Counted from the first letter of the stretch, positions 1-6,800 are shown. The stretch: 9,746 nucleotides of DNA from Pseudomonadota bacterium (GCA_023390675.1 JAEWCK010000377.1:1-9746), one strand, 5' to 3'. Program-made: numbers and translations. The notes: a model not told the origin generated them from the letters alone.

Positions 1-1043
1 CCTTCGGCGAGCTCTTCGCCGCGCTTCCCGTCGCCGTGCTGGTGATCGATCCCGACGGCCGCATCGCCCACGCCAACCCGGCGTGCGAGCTGCTGCTCAA
101 CCATTCCGAGACGAGCATGGTCGGCCAGCCCTATGACGCGGTGCTCTCGCCGCCCGAGGATTATGCCGACCGCCGCGATGGGCGCGGCTTCGCGGCGTTC
201 GACATCGAGATCGAGGCCGTGCGCGGGCCCCGCATCCGCGTCGATTTCGTCGAGACGATCATCGCCGATCATCCCGGGTGGCGGATCGTCACGCTGCACC
301 ACGCCCCGCATTCGCGCCGCGTCGCGCAGGGCGCCGACCGCACCGCCGGCGCGCGCGCCGCGGTGGGGGCGGCGGCGATGCTCGCGCACGAGATCAAGAA
401 CCCGCTTTCGGGCATCCGCGGCGCCGCGCAATTGCTTGCGAGCGGTGGCGAGGATCGCGAGCTGACCGGCCTGATCACCACCGAAGTCGACCGCATCGCC
501 GCCTTGATCGATCGGATGCAGGATTTCACCGACACGCGCCCGCTCAAGCTCGTGCCTACCAACGTCTATCCTTTACTCGATCACGCGCGGAAGGTCGCGC
601 TGGCCGGCTTCGCGCGCGGAATGGTGATCGAGGAGCGCTTCGATCCCTCGCTGCCGCAAGTGCTCGTCGATCCCGACGCTTTCCAGCAAATGATGCTCAA
701 CCTGATCAAGAACGCCGCCGAGGCACTCGCCGGGCTCTCGCAGCCGCGGATCACGCTCGCCACTGCCTATCGCCACGGCATGTCGGTGAGCACCGGCGCG
801 GGCCGGCCGCGCCAGCCGCTGCCGATCGAGATCCTCGTGATCGACAACGGCCCTGGCGCGCCCGCCGACATCGCCGAGCATCTGTTCGAGCCCTTCGTCT
901 CGGGCAAGCCCGAAGGGAAGGGGCTCGGCCTGCCCTTGGTCGAGAAGCTTGTCCGCGACATGGGCGGGATCGTCCAATATGCGCGCGAAAGGGAGCCCGA
1001 GCTGACCGTGTTCCGCATCCTGCTCCCGAGAGCGAAGACATGA
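1..1043 (+). CDS. ntrB: Nitrogen regulation sensor histidine kinase NtrB (GlnL), 5' partial
   Basis: Cytoplasmic sensor kinase/phosphatase that sets the phosphorylation state of NtrC; in this family its activity is governed by PII signal proteins reporting nitrogen status. The reading frame is open from base 3 and continues across a GTG at 36, so the true start lies upstream and probably few residues are missing (335 residues follow the GTG; the family is roughly 350-390). No membrane segment is visible. Counting from that GTG: an N-terminal PAS-like domain (about 1-90), the H-box HEIKNPLSG with phospho-acceptor His118 (codon 387-389), an N-box NLIKNAAEA around 222-230, and ATP-lid glycine motifs DNGPGAP (270-276) and GKGLGLPL (294-301). 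The stop overlaps the ntrC start by four bases. In alphaproteobacteria dusB/nifR3 often lies upstream; that region is outside the window. Identification rests on the HEIKNPLSGIRGAAQLL signature and the adjacent ntrC. Confidence 0.95.
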   Translation, partial: FGELFAALPVAVLVIDPDGRIAHANPACELLLNHSETSMVGQPYDAVLSPPEDYADRRDGRGFAAFDIEIEAVRGPRIRVDFVETIIADHPGWRIVTLHHAPHSRRVAQGADRTAGARAAVGAAAMLAHEIKNPLSGIRGAAQLLASGGEDRELTGLITTEVDRIAALIDRMQDFTDTRPLKLVPTNVYPLLDHARKVALAGFARGMVIEERFDPSLPQVLVDPDAFQQMMLNLIKNAAEALAGLSQPRITLATAYRHGMSVSTGAGRPRQPLPIEILVIDNGPGAPADIAEHLFEPFVSGKPEGKGLGLPLVEKLVRDMGGIVQYAREREPELTVFRILLPRAKT

Positions 1044-2482
1044 CGGGCTCGGTTCTCGTCGTCGACGATGACGCTGCGATCCGCACGGTGGTGGCCGCGG
1101 CGCTACGGCGCGAGGGCCATGACGTCGCCACTGCGGCAAGCCTCGGCGAGCTTCGCCGCGCGCTTTCGTCGGGCGCGCCCGACGTGCTGGTGACCGACGT
1201 CGTGCTGCCCGACGGCAATGGGCTAGATTTCGTCGCCTCGCTCGCCGCCGAGCACCCGGGGCTTCCGGTGATTGTGTTTTCGGCGCAGAACACGCTGGCG
1301 ACCGCGGTGCGCGCCACCGAAGTCGGCGCGTTCGACTATCTGCCCAAGCCCTTCGATCTCGATCTGCTCGCCCAGGCGGTGCGGGGCGCGATCGCCAAGG
1401 GCCGCCGTGCGCCTGCCGAGTTGCCCGAGGCCGAGCTTGGCGGCGGTCCCTCGCTGATCGGCCGTTCCCCGGCGATGCAGGAAGTCTATCGCGTGATCGC
1501 GCGGGTGGTGGCGAACGACCTTACCGTGCTGATCTCGGGCGAATCGGGCACGGGCAAGGAGCTGGTCGCGCAGGCGATCCATGACATGGGGCCGCGCCGC
1601 CGCGCGCCCTTCGTCGCGCTCAACATGGCGGCGATCCCGCGCGAGTTGATCGAGGCCGAATTGTTCGGGCACGAGCGCGGAGCCTTCACCGGCGCGGCGG
1701 CGCGCGTGGCGGGCAAGTTCGAGCAGGCGACACGGGGAACCCTGTTCCTCGATGAGATCGGCGACATGCCGATGGACGCGCAGACGCGGCTGCTCCGCGT
1801 GCTCCAGTCGGGCGAGTTCACCACAGTCGGCGGCGCGCGCTCGATCAAGGCGGACGTCCGCATCGTGGCGGCGACCAACAAGGATCTGAGCCAGCTCGTC
1901 CAGACCGGGCAATTTCGCGAGGATCTGTTCTACCGGCTCAACGTGGTCCCGGTGACGCTTCCGGCGCTCAGGGAACGCCGGCTGGACGTGCCACTGCTCG
2001 CGCGATATTTCCTCGATCGCGCAGCCGAGAGCGGCCTGCCGCGCAAGCAGCTCGCTGCCGACGCGGTAGGCGTGCTCGAGGGCTATGACTGGCCGGGCAA
2101 TGTCCGCCAGCTCGAGAATCTGATGCGCCGCATCGCCGCGCTCAGCCGCGACGAAGTGATCGATGCCGAGGCGATCCGCCGCGCGCTGGGCGAGGCCAGC
2201 GCCGTCGTTCCCGGCGCGCGCGATCCGGGAATCGAGGCCGCAGTGCGCGCCCGGCTCGAGCGGATCGCGATCGAGGAGCCGCGCGCGCTCGACGACGGCA
2301 GCCTCTACGACCGGATCATCGGCGAGGTCGAGCGGCCGCTGATCGAAGCGATGCTCGCGCGCCACGGCCAGAACCAGCTCCGCGCCGCGCGTGCGCTGGG
2401 CATCAATCGCAACACGCTCAGGAAGCGACTCGACACGCTGGGTATCGATGTCGGCCCAAATCGCCCGGATGGTGCCGAATAG
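1040..2482 (+). CDS. ntrC: Nitrogen regulation response regulator NtrC (GlnG), sigma-54 activator
   Basis: 480-residue bacterial enhancer-binding protein, phosphorylated by NtrB, which activates sigma-54 promoters of nitrogen-assimilation genes. The start is the ATG at 1040, which overlaps the ntrB stop as ATGA; the same frame is open further upstream, but that part only shadows ntrB. Receiver domain (about 4-118): acidic pocket D10/D11, phospho-acceptor D53 in VTDVVLPDG, and K103 in LPKPF. AAA+ domain (about 138-370): Walker A GESGTGKE (167-174), intact GAFTGA sigma-54 contact loop (214-219), Walker B TLFLDEI (234-240), the arginine-finger region FREDLFYRL (292-300) and WPGNVRQLEN (351-360). 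A linker of about 60 residues leads to the C-terminal Fis-type helix-turn-helix (about 445-469, RAARALGINRNTLRKRL) for enhancer binding. All key residues are present and no frame damage is seen. Only a weak Shine-Dalgarno is visible, which fits translational coupling to ntrB. Confidence 0.97.
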   Translation: MTGSVLVVDDDAAIRTVVAAALRREGHDVATAASLGELRRALSSGAPDVLVTDVVLPDGNGLDFVASLAAEHPGLPVIVFSAQNTLATAVRATEVGAFDYLPKPFDLDLLAQAVRGAIAKGRRAPAELPEAELGGGPSLIGRSPAMQEVYRVIARVVANDLTVLISGESGTGKELVAQAIHDMGPRRRAPFVALNMAAIPRELIEAELFGHERGAFTGAAARVAGKFEQATRGTLFLDEIGDMPMDAQTRLLRVLQSGEFTTVGGARSIKADVRIVAATNKDLSQLVQTGQFREDLFYRLNVVPVTLPALRERRLDVPLLARYFLDRAAESGLPRKQLAADAVGVLEGYDWPGNVRQLENLMRRIAALSRDEVIDAEAIRRALGEASAVVPGARDPGIEAAVRARLERIAIEEPRALDDGSLYDRIIGEVERPLIEAMLARHGQNQLRAARALGINRNTLRKRLDTLGIDVGPNRPDGAE

Positions 2483-2521
2483 CGACAGCTTGAGCGATTT
2501 TGTGTGTTCTTTCGGCCACAA

Positions 2522-2542
2522 TCTCGCGCTAGCGTGGCGAGA
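2522..2542 (+). promoter_or_regulatory. Inverted repeat abutting the presumed ntrY start codon
   Basis: TCTCGC (2522-2527) is matched by GCGAGA (2537-2542), directly before the ATG at 2543. Nested inside is an alternative dyad, the palindrome CGCTAGCG (2527-2534). In RNA the outer stem would pair the purine-rich GGCGAGA stretch, the only Shine-Dalgarno-like sequence near the start. It could be a translational control hairpin or an operator; the short stem means chance is also possible. Confidence 0.25.
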
Positions 2543-4804
2543 ATGGATGCCGTGACCGAGAGGATTGCCGAGAGCCTGCCGCGCAAGCGGCGGTTTCCCG
2601 CGCCGACCCGCCTCGTCGAGATCGTCGTCCTCGTCCTCGCGCTGGCAGTGCCCGTCGCAACCTATGTCTACATCCAGCGCTACGCTTATGGCCAGCTGCT
2701 CAGTCCGGGCATGGCCGCGTTCCTGCTGATCTCTAACCTGCTACCCTATGTCGCGCTCATCGTCCTGATCGGGCGCCGCATCGCGATCGGCCGCGCGGCA
2801 AAGTCCGCGCTGGCTGGCGGGGGCCGGCTGCATGTGCGCCTGGTGGCGGTGTTCACGCTGATGGCGAGCGTGCCGATCGTGCTCACGGTGATCGCCGCAT
2901 CGGTGATGTTTCAGTCGGGCATCCAGCTCTGGGGCTCGGAGCGAGCGCTCAGCGCCTTCAATTCCACCCGGTCGCTTGCGGACGAGGGCAAAAAGCTCGT
3001 CATCTCGCGCTGGACCGGCGAGGCGCGCTTCATGGCGAGCGATATCGCAGCGCGCTATCCCGTCGTCCCGCAACGTTCGCCCGCGGTGCAGGATTTCCTG
3101 CTGCGGCAAACCTATAACCGCAACCTCTTCCAGTTCGTCCTTTTCCGCGTGGTGGACCAGAAGAACGTCGTGGCGCTCTATGCCTATGAAGCGCCCAAGC
3201 CCGAGGCGTTCGCGGAGCGCGTATCGGGCCAGGTCCTCAACATGCTGCGCGACGAGGACAGCTACACCAATTTCGATTCCGAGATGCTGTGGGTCGTCAC
3301 GCCGGTCGATCGCGCGCGGCACCTGTTCCTCTATGTCGCCACGCCGAACAATGTCGACTTCCTCAGCCGCCAGAACAACGAGGCGGACCGGATCATGTCG
3401 GAGTTCGCCACGCTGCAGGCGCGTTCGCGGTCGCTCCAGCTGCAGTTCAACGCGGTGCTTTTCGGTGTCGCATTGCTCATCGTCGGACTGGCGACCCTGA
3501 TCGCGCTCGCCGTCGCGGATCGGCTCGTTCGCCCCGTCGACCAGCTCGTCACTGCGGCGCGGCGCGTCGCGGGTGGCGATCTCACCGCGCGCGTGCCGAC
3601 ACCGAAGCGCGACGACGAGATAGGCACGCTCGGCAACGCCTTCAACCTGATGACCGAACAGCTCGAGGCGCAGCGGTCCGAGCTCGTCTCCGCCAATGCC
3701 CAGTCGGAAAGCCGCCGCGCGCTGATCGAGGCCGTGATGTCGGGCGTGTCGGCCGGTGTCATATCGATCGGCGGCGACCGCAAGGTGCGGCTGATCAACG
3801 CCTCGGCGATGGCGCTGCTACGCCACGGCGACGAGGATCCGGTCGGCCGATCGCTCGCTGCGATCGCGCCCGAGCTCGACGCGCTGCTCGACGGCGAGGA
3901 GCATGAGGCGGTGGTCCAGCTCTCTTCGGGCGGCGAAGCGCGCACGCTCGCGGTCAAGATCACCAGCGACGAAGGTGGGCAGGTGCTCACTTTCGACGAC
4001 ATCACCCAGCAATTGAACGACCAGCGCCGCGCTGCCTGGTCCGACGTCGCGCGGCGCATCGCGCACGAGATCAAGAACCCGCTCACACCGATCCAGCTCG
4101 CCGCCGAGCGGCTCCAGCGCCGCTACGGCAAGAAGATCGACGAGGAGGATTCGACCTTCGCGCGGCTGACCGACACGATCGTCCGACAGGTCGGCGACTT
4201 GCGCCGGATGGTCGACGAATTCTCCTCGTTCGCGCGGATGCCCAAACCGCTGTTCCGCCAGGAATCGCTGCTCGACATCGCGCGCCAGGCGATGTTCCTC
4301 CACGAAGTCGCGCATCCGGCGATCCGCTTCGAGCTCGAGTCGCCCGATCCCGCGCCGGGCCTGATCTGCGACCGCCGCCAGGTCGGTCAGGCGCTGACCA
4401 ACGTCGTCAAGAACGCGATCGAGGCGATCGAAGCGCGTGGGGAAGGGGAGGCGCTGCCGCAAGGCGAAGTGGTGCTGACCCTTGGTCCCGACGAGGAGGG
4501 CCGCATCATCCTCACCGTTGCCGACAATGGTGTCGGGCTGCCGGTCGAGCGCGACCGTATCGTGGAGCCCTATATGACCACGCGCAGCCGCGGCACCGGG
4601 CTCGGCCTCGCGATCGTCAAGAAGATAGTCGAGGAGCATTTCGGCACGATCGCCTTCGCCGACCGCCCGGGCGGCGGCACGCTCGTCACCATCTGCTTCG
4701 ACACCGACCTTCTCGCCAACATGGCCACCTCGCCCGAAGGCGAGGACAGCGCCGAGCCGCGTCCCGCGGTGCTTACTCGTACTAGTGGAAACCCGAAGTC
4801 ATGA
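2543..4804 (+). CDS. ntrY: Membrane-bound sensor histidine kinase NtrY
   Basis: Transmembrane kinase partner of NtrX; from the ATG at 2543 it is 753 residues. Order of parts: basic cytoplasmic N-terminus (RKRR at 14-17), hydrophobic segments at about 24-44, 57-77 and 99-122, a periplasmic region of about 180 residues (123-303), a fourth membrane segment (about 304-326), a HAMP linker (about 327-380, with RPVDQLVTAARRVAGGDL), a PAS-like domain (about 390-490), the H-box IAHEIKNPLTPIQL with phospho-acceptor H508, N-box NVVKNAIEA (620-628), and ATP-binding motifs DNGVGLP (661-667) and GTGLGLAI (684-691). The basic residues after segment 2 (GRRIAIGRAAK) support an inside-out-inside topology. The start is uncertain: the frame is open from GTG 2504 (13 residues longer, no Shine-Dalgarno), and GTG 2552 is better spaced from GGCGAGA. 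The stop overlaps ntrX as ATGA. The ligand of the periplasmic domain cannot be read from the sequence. Confidence 0.95.
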   Translation: MDAVTERIAESLPRKRRFPAPTRLVEIVVLVLALAVPVATYVYIQRYAYGQLLSPGMAAFLLISNLLPYVALIVLIGRRIAIGRAAKSALAGGGRLHVRLVAVFTLMASVPIVLTVIAASVMFQSGIQLWGSERALSAFNSTRSLADEGKKLVISRWTGEARFMASDIAARYPVVPQRSPAVQDFLLRQTYNRNLFQFVLFRVVDQKNVVALYAYEAPKPEAFAERVSGQVLNMLRDEDSYTNFDSEMLWVVTPVDRARHLFLYVATPNNVDFLSRQNNEADRIMSEFATLQARSRSLQLQFNAVLFGVALLIVGLATLIALAVADRLVRPVDQLVTAARRVAGGDLTARVPTPKRDDEIGTLGNAFNLMTEQLEAQRSELVSANAQSESRRALIEAVMSGVSAGVISIGGDRKVRLINASAMALLRHGDEDPVGRSLAAIAPELDALLDGEEHEAVVQLSSGGEARTLAVKITSDEGGQVLTFDDITQQLNDQRRAAWSDVARRIAHEIKNPLTPIQLAAERLQRRYGKKIDEEDSTFARLTDTIVRQVGDLRRMVDEFSSFARMPKPLFRQESLLDIARQAMFLHEVAHPAIRFELESPDPAPGLICDRRQVGQALTNVVKNAIEAIEARGEGEALPQGEVVLTLGPDEEGRIILTVADNGVGLPVERDRIVEPYMTTRSRGTGLGLAIVKKIVEEHFGTIAFADRPGGGTLVTICFDTDLLANMATSPEGEDSAEPRPAVLTRTSGNPKS

Positions 4805-6180
4805 GTCTCGATATCCTGGTCGTCGACGACGAGCGCGACATTCGCGAGCTGGTGGCGGGCGTGCTCGAGGACGAAGGCTTCTCGACGCGCGGCGCCGCCG
4901 ACAGCGACGCCGCGCTCGAAGCGATCGCCGAACGCCGCCCCAGCCTCGTCCTGCTCGACGTCTGGCTCCAGGGCTCGCGTCTCGACGGGCTCGAGTTGCT
5001 CGACGAGATCAAGCGCCGCGACGCCTCGATCCCGGTGCTGGTGATCTCAGGCCACGGCAATCTCGATACTGCCGTGGCGGCGATCCGACGCGGCGCGGCG
5101 GACTTCATCGAGAAGCCGTTCGAGGCCGAACGGCTGCTGCTGATGGTCGATCGCGCGACGGAGACCGAGCGCCTGCGCCGCGAAGTTGCGTCGCTGCGTG
5201 CCTCGGCGGGACGCGAGGAGGATCTGACCGGCACGTCGGGCTCGATCAATTCGGTGCGCGCCACCTTGAAGCGCGTCGCCTCGACCGGCAGCCGCGTGCT
5301 GATCACCGGCGGCCCGGGCACCGGCAAGGAAGTCGCCGCGCGGCTGCTCCACGGCTGGAGCCAGCGCGCCGCGGCGCCCTTCGTCATCGTCAGCGCCGCG
5401 CGGATGCAGCCCGAGCGCGTCGAGGAGGAGCTGTTCGGCGTCGAGGAGGGGGGCGATCTCGTCCGCCCCGGCCTGCTCGAACAGGCGCATGGCGGCACCC
5501 TGTTCCTCGACGAGATTGCCGACATGCCCGTCGCGACTCAGGCGCGCATCCTGCGCGTGCTGACCGACCAGAGCTTCAGCCGCGTCGGGGGCACACGCAC
5601 GGTCAAGGTCGACGTCCGCGTCGTCTCGGCCACCGCGCGCGACCTGATGGCGGAGATCGCCGCGGGACGCTTTCGCGAGGATCTCTACTACCGCCTCAAC
5701 GTCGTCCCCGTCGCGATACCGCTGCTCACCGAGCGGCGCGAGGACATCCCGGTGCTCGTCGAGCATTTCGTCGCGCACTACGCCTCCGAGCGCCGCGTGC
5801 CGACGCCCGAAGTCGCGCCCGATGCGATGGTCGCGCTCCAAAGCTACGAATGGCCAGGCAATGTCCGCCAGCTGCGCAACGTGGTGGAGCGCACGGTGAT
5901 CCTCGCCCCGGGCGACCGGATCGGGCGGATCGATCTCGACCTGCTCCCTCCCGAAGTGCTCGGGCGCCCGGCGGACGATGCCGGCGGGATGCGCGCCAGC
6001 GTGATCATGGGCGCGCCGCTCAAGGAGGCGCGCGAGAGCTTCGAGCGCGAATATCTCCGCGTCCAGATCCGCCGCTTCTCGGGCAATATCTCGCGCACCG
6101 CGAGCTTCATCGGAATGGAGCGTTCGGCGCTGCACCGGAAGCTCAAGCTGCTCGGCATCACCGAGAGCCGCGAGGACTAG
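4801..6180 (+). CDS. ntrX: Response regulator NtrX, NtrC-family, lacking GAFTGA
   Basis: 459-residue partner of NtrY. The start ATG overlaps the ntrY stop; GGAA at 4787-4790 may serve as a distant Shine-Dalgarno. Receiver domain (about 3-120): D10/E11, phospho-acceptor D53 in LLDVWLQGSRLDG (the tryptophan and two-residue extension are typical of NtrX), and K105 in IEKPF. AAA+ domain (about 145-370): Walker A GGPGTGKE (170-177), Walker B TLFLDEI (233-239), arginine-finger region FREDLYYRLN (291-300) and WPGNVRQLRN (351-360). The GAFTGA loop is absent: after ELFG (210-213) comes VEEGGDLVRPGLLEQ, and the distance from that Phe to the Walker B Asp is 25 residues against 29 in the NtrC next door. 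A Fis-type helix-turn-helix closes the protein (about 427-453). ATP binding and oligomerisation look possible, but direct sigma-54 activation is unlikely. Family members are tied to nitrogen, respiratory and envelope control in alphaproteobacteria. Confidence 0.95.
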   Translation: MSLDILVVDDERDIRELVAGVLEDEGFSTRGAADSDAALEAIAERRPSLVLLDVWLQGSRLDGLELLDEIKRRDASIPVLVISGHGNLDTAVAAIRRGAADFIEKPFEAERLLLMVDRATETERLRREVASLRASAGREEDLTGTSGSINSVRATLKRVASTGSRVLITGGPGTGKEVAARLLHGWSQRAAAPFVIVSAARMQPERVEEELFGVEEGGDLVRPGLLEQAHGGTLFLDEIADMPVATQARILRVLTDQSFSRVGGTRTVKVDVRVVSATARDLMAEIAAGRFREDLYYRLNVVPVAIPLLTERREDIPVLVEHFVAHYASERRVPTPEVAPDAMVALQSYEWPGNVRQLRNVVERTVILAPGDRIGRIDLDLLPPEVLGRPADDAGGMRASVIMGAPLKEARESFEREYLRVQIRRFSGNISRTASFIGMERSALHRKLKLLGITESRED

Positions 6181-6182
6181 GA

Positions 6183-6211
6183 TTTACGCGACGCTACGAA
6201 ATCCGTAGACT
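6183..6211 (+). promoter_or_regulatory. Candidate vegetative promoter for hfq
   Basis: TTTACG (6183-6188) and TAGACT (6206-6211) each match four of six positions of the housekeeping -35 and -10 consensus and are separated by exactly 17 bases. They start just after the ntrX stop and would place a transcript start near 6218. The spacer contains a five-base dyad, CTACG (6194-6198) and CGTAG (6204-6208), that could act as an operator or be chance. Read-through from ntrX remains possible. Confidence 0.3.
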
Positions 6212-6220
6212 GCCCCGTCA

Positions 6221-6237
6221 CGCGCCGCTCCGGCGCG
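6221..6237 (+). promoter_or_regulatory. GC-rich hairpin in the hfq leader (first)
   Basis: CGCGCCG (6221-6227) and CGGCGCG (6231-6237) form a perfect seven-base stem with the three-base loop CTC. No T-run follows, so it is not a canonical intrinsic terminator. It could form the 5' end of an hfq leader transcript if the promoter proposed at 6183-6211 is used, or slow read-through from ntrX. Confidence 0.35.
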
Positions 6238-6265
6238 GCGCTCCGACGCCGGGAACCGGCGCGAT

Positions 6266-6281
6266 GCGGGACAAATCCCGC
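6266..6281 (+). promoter_or_regulatory. Hairpin just upstream of the hfq ribosome-binding site (second)
   Basis: GCGGGA (6266-6271) and TCCCGC (6276-6281) form a perfect six-base stem closing a CAAA loop. It ends one base before an A-rich single-stranded stretch carrying the Shine-Dalgarno. No T-tract follows. A stable stem beside an A-rich stretch is a common context for Hfq binding in RNA, which makes a role in hfq autoregulation plausible but unproven. Confidence 0.4.
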
Positions 6282-6282
6282 C

Positions 6283-6297
6283 AAGAATAGAAGGGAC
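6283..6297 (+). promoter_or_regulatory. hfq ribosome-binding site overlapping four A-R-N triplets
   Basis: The stretch reads AAG-AAT-AGA-AGG (6283-6294) and then GAC. Each of the first four triplets fits A-purine-any, the repeat known to bind the distal face of Gram-negative Hfq. The last triplets contain the Shine-Dalgarno AAGGG (6291-6295). Its GGG lies eight bases before ATG 6304 but only two before ATG 6298, which is why 6304 is taken as the hfq start. Confidence 0.5.
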
Positions 6298-6303
6298 ATG
6301 ATT

Positions 6304-6789
6304 ATGGCCGAGAAGCAGACTTCGCTTCAGGACCTGTTCCTCAACTCGTTGCGGCGATCGAAGACCCCGGTGACGATGTTCCTCGTCAAGGGCGTCAAGC
6401 TCCAGGGCATCGTGACCTGGTTCGACAATTTCTCGGTGCTGCTCCGCCGCGACGGCCAGTCGCAGCTCATCTACAAGCATGCGATCTCGACGATCATGCC
6501 CTCGGGCCCGGTCGATCTCGCGCAGCTGCTCGAGGCGGTGGGCGAGCATCAGTCCAAAAACCCGGTACTGCAGGAGATCTTCCTCAATGCGGTGCGCCGT
6601 CAGCAGGAGAACGTCACGATGTTCCTCGTGAACGGCGTGATGCTCCAGGGCCAGATCGCCGCGTTCGACCTGTTCTGCATGCTGCTCCAGCGCGAAGGCA
6701 TGGCGCAATTGGTCTACAAGCACGCCGTCTCGACGATCCAGCCGGCGCACCCGCTGAACCTCGCCGAGGAACAGAACGCCGAGGACTGA
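6304..6789 (+). CDS. hfq: Tandem-domain RNA chaperone Hfq
   Basis: RNA chaperone that pairs small RNAs with mRNAs. From ATG 6304 the product has 161 residues, about twice the usual 70-100, because it carries two full Hfq (Sm-like) domains. Domain 1 (about 7-72) begins [12 protein letters not shown] and ends [10 protein letters not shown]; domain 2 (about 88-153) begins [12 protein letters not shown] and ends [10 protein letters not shown]. By my alignment about 37 of 66 positions are identical. Both keep the proximal-site Q (Q9/Q90), F (F43/F124) and YKH (57-59/138-140), and the rim RR (17-18/98-99). Domain 1 is close to ordinary alphaproteobacterial Hfq; domain 2 has diverged (D10 to E91, K32 to M113, N42 to L123). 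A 15-residue linker joins them and a short acidic tail follows. If the six-fold ring is kept, three chains would form a trimer-of-tandems; this is inference. An in-frame ATG at 6298 is rejected because of poor Shine-Dalgarno spacing. hflX follows after 11 bases. Confidence 0.96.
   Translation: MAEKQTSLQDLFLNSLRRSKTPVTMFLVKGVKLQGIVTWFDNFSVLLRRDGQSQLIYKHAISTIMPSGPVDLAQLLEAVGEHQSKNPVLQEIFLNAVRRQQENVTMFLVNGVMLQGQIAAFDLFCMLLQREGMAQLVYKHAVSTIQPAHPLNLAEEQNAED
6322..6762 (+). repeat. Internal duplication of the Hfq domain
   Basis: The coding segments 6322-6519 and 6565-6762 encode two homologous 66-residue Hfq domains with no gap needed to align them (constant offset of 81 residues). Only a little over half of the residues are identical and the codons differ widely, so the duplication is old and not an assembly artefact or recent slippage. 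The 45-base spacer encodes the linker. Confidence 0.9.
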
Positions 6790-6800
6790 GTAGGGTCTCT

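Noticed and set aside
278..1039. Upstream extension of the ntrC reading frame (254 extra residues)
   Set aside because: It overlaps ntrB in another frame, is Arg/Ala-rich shadow sequence, and the receiver domain begins right after the ATG at 1040.
1223..2521. Long minus-strand open frame (432 residues) opposite ntrC
   Set aside because: It mirrors the high-GC codon pattern of ntrC and shows no recognisable domain; a typical antisense shadow.
6221..6281. Hairpins after ntrX as an intrinsic terminator
   Set aside because: Neither stem is followed by a run of T, so they are recorded as leader structures instead.
4785..6290. Plus-strand 501-residue open frame over ntrX
   Set aside because: Very Arg/Ala/Gly-rich and out of frame with the clearly real NtrX; a shadow.
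6298..6303. ATG at 6298 as the hfq start
   Set aside because: It lies only two bases after the Shine-Dalgarno GGG, whereas the ATG at 6304 has the normal eight-base spacing and gives the usual MAEK N-terminus.
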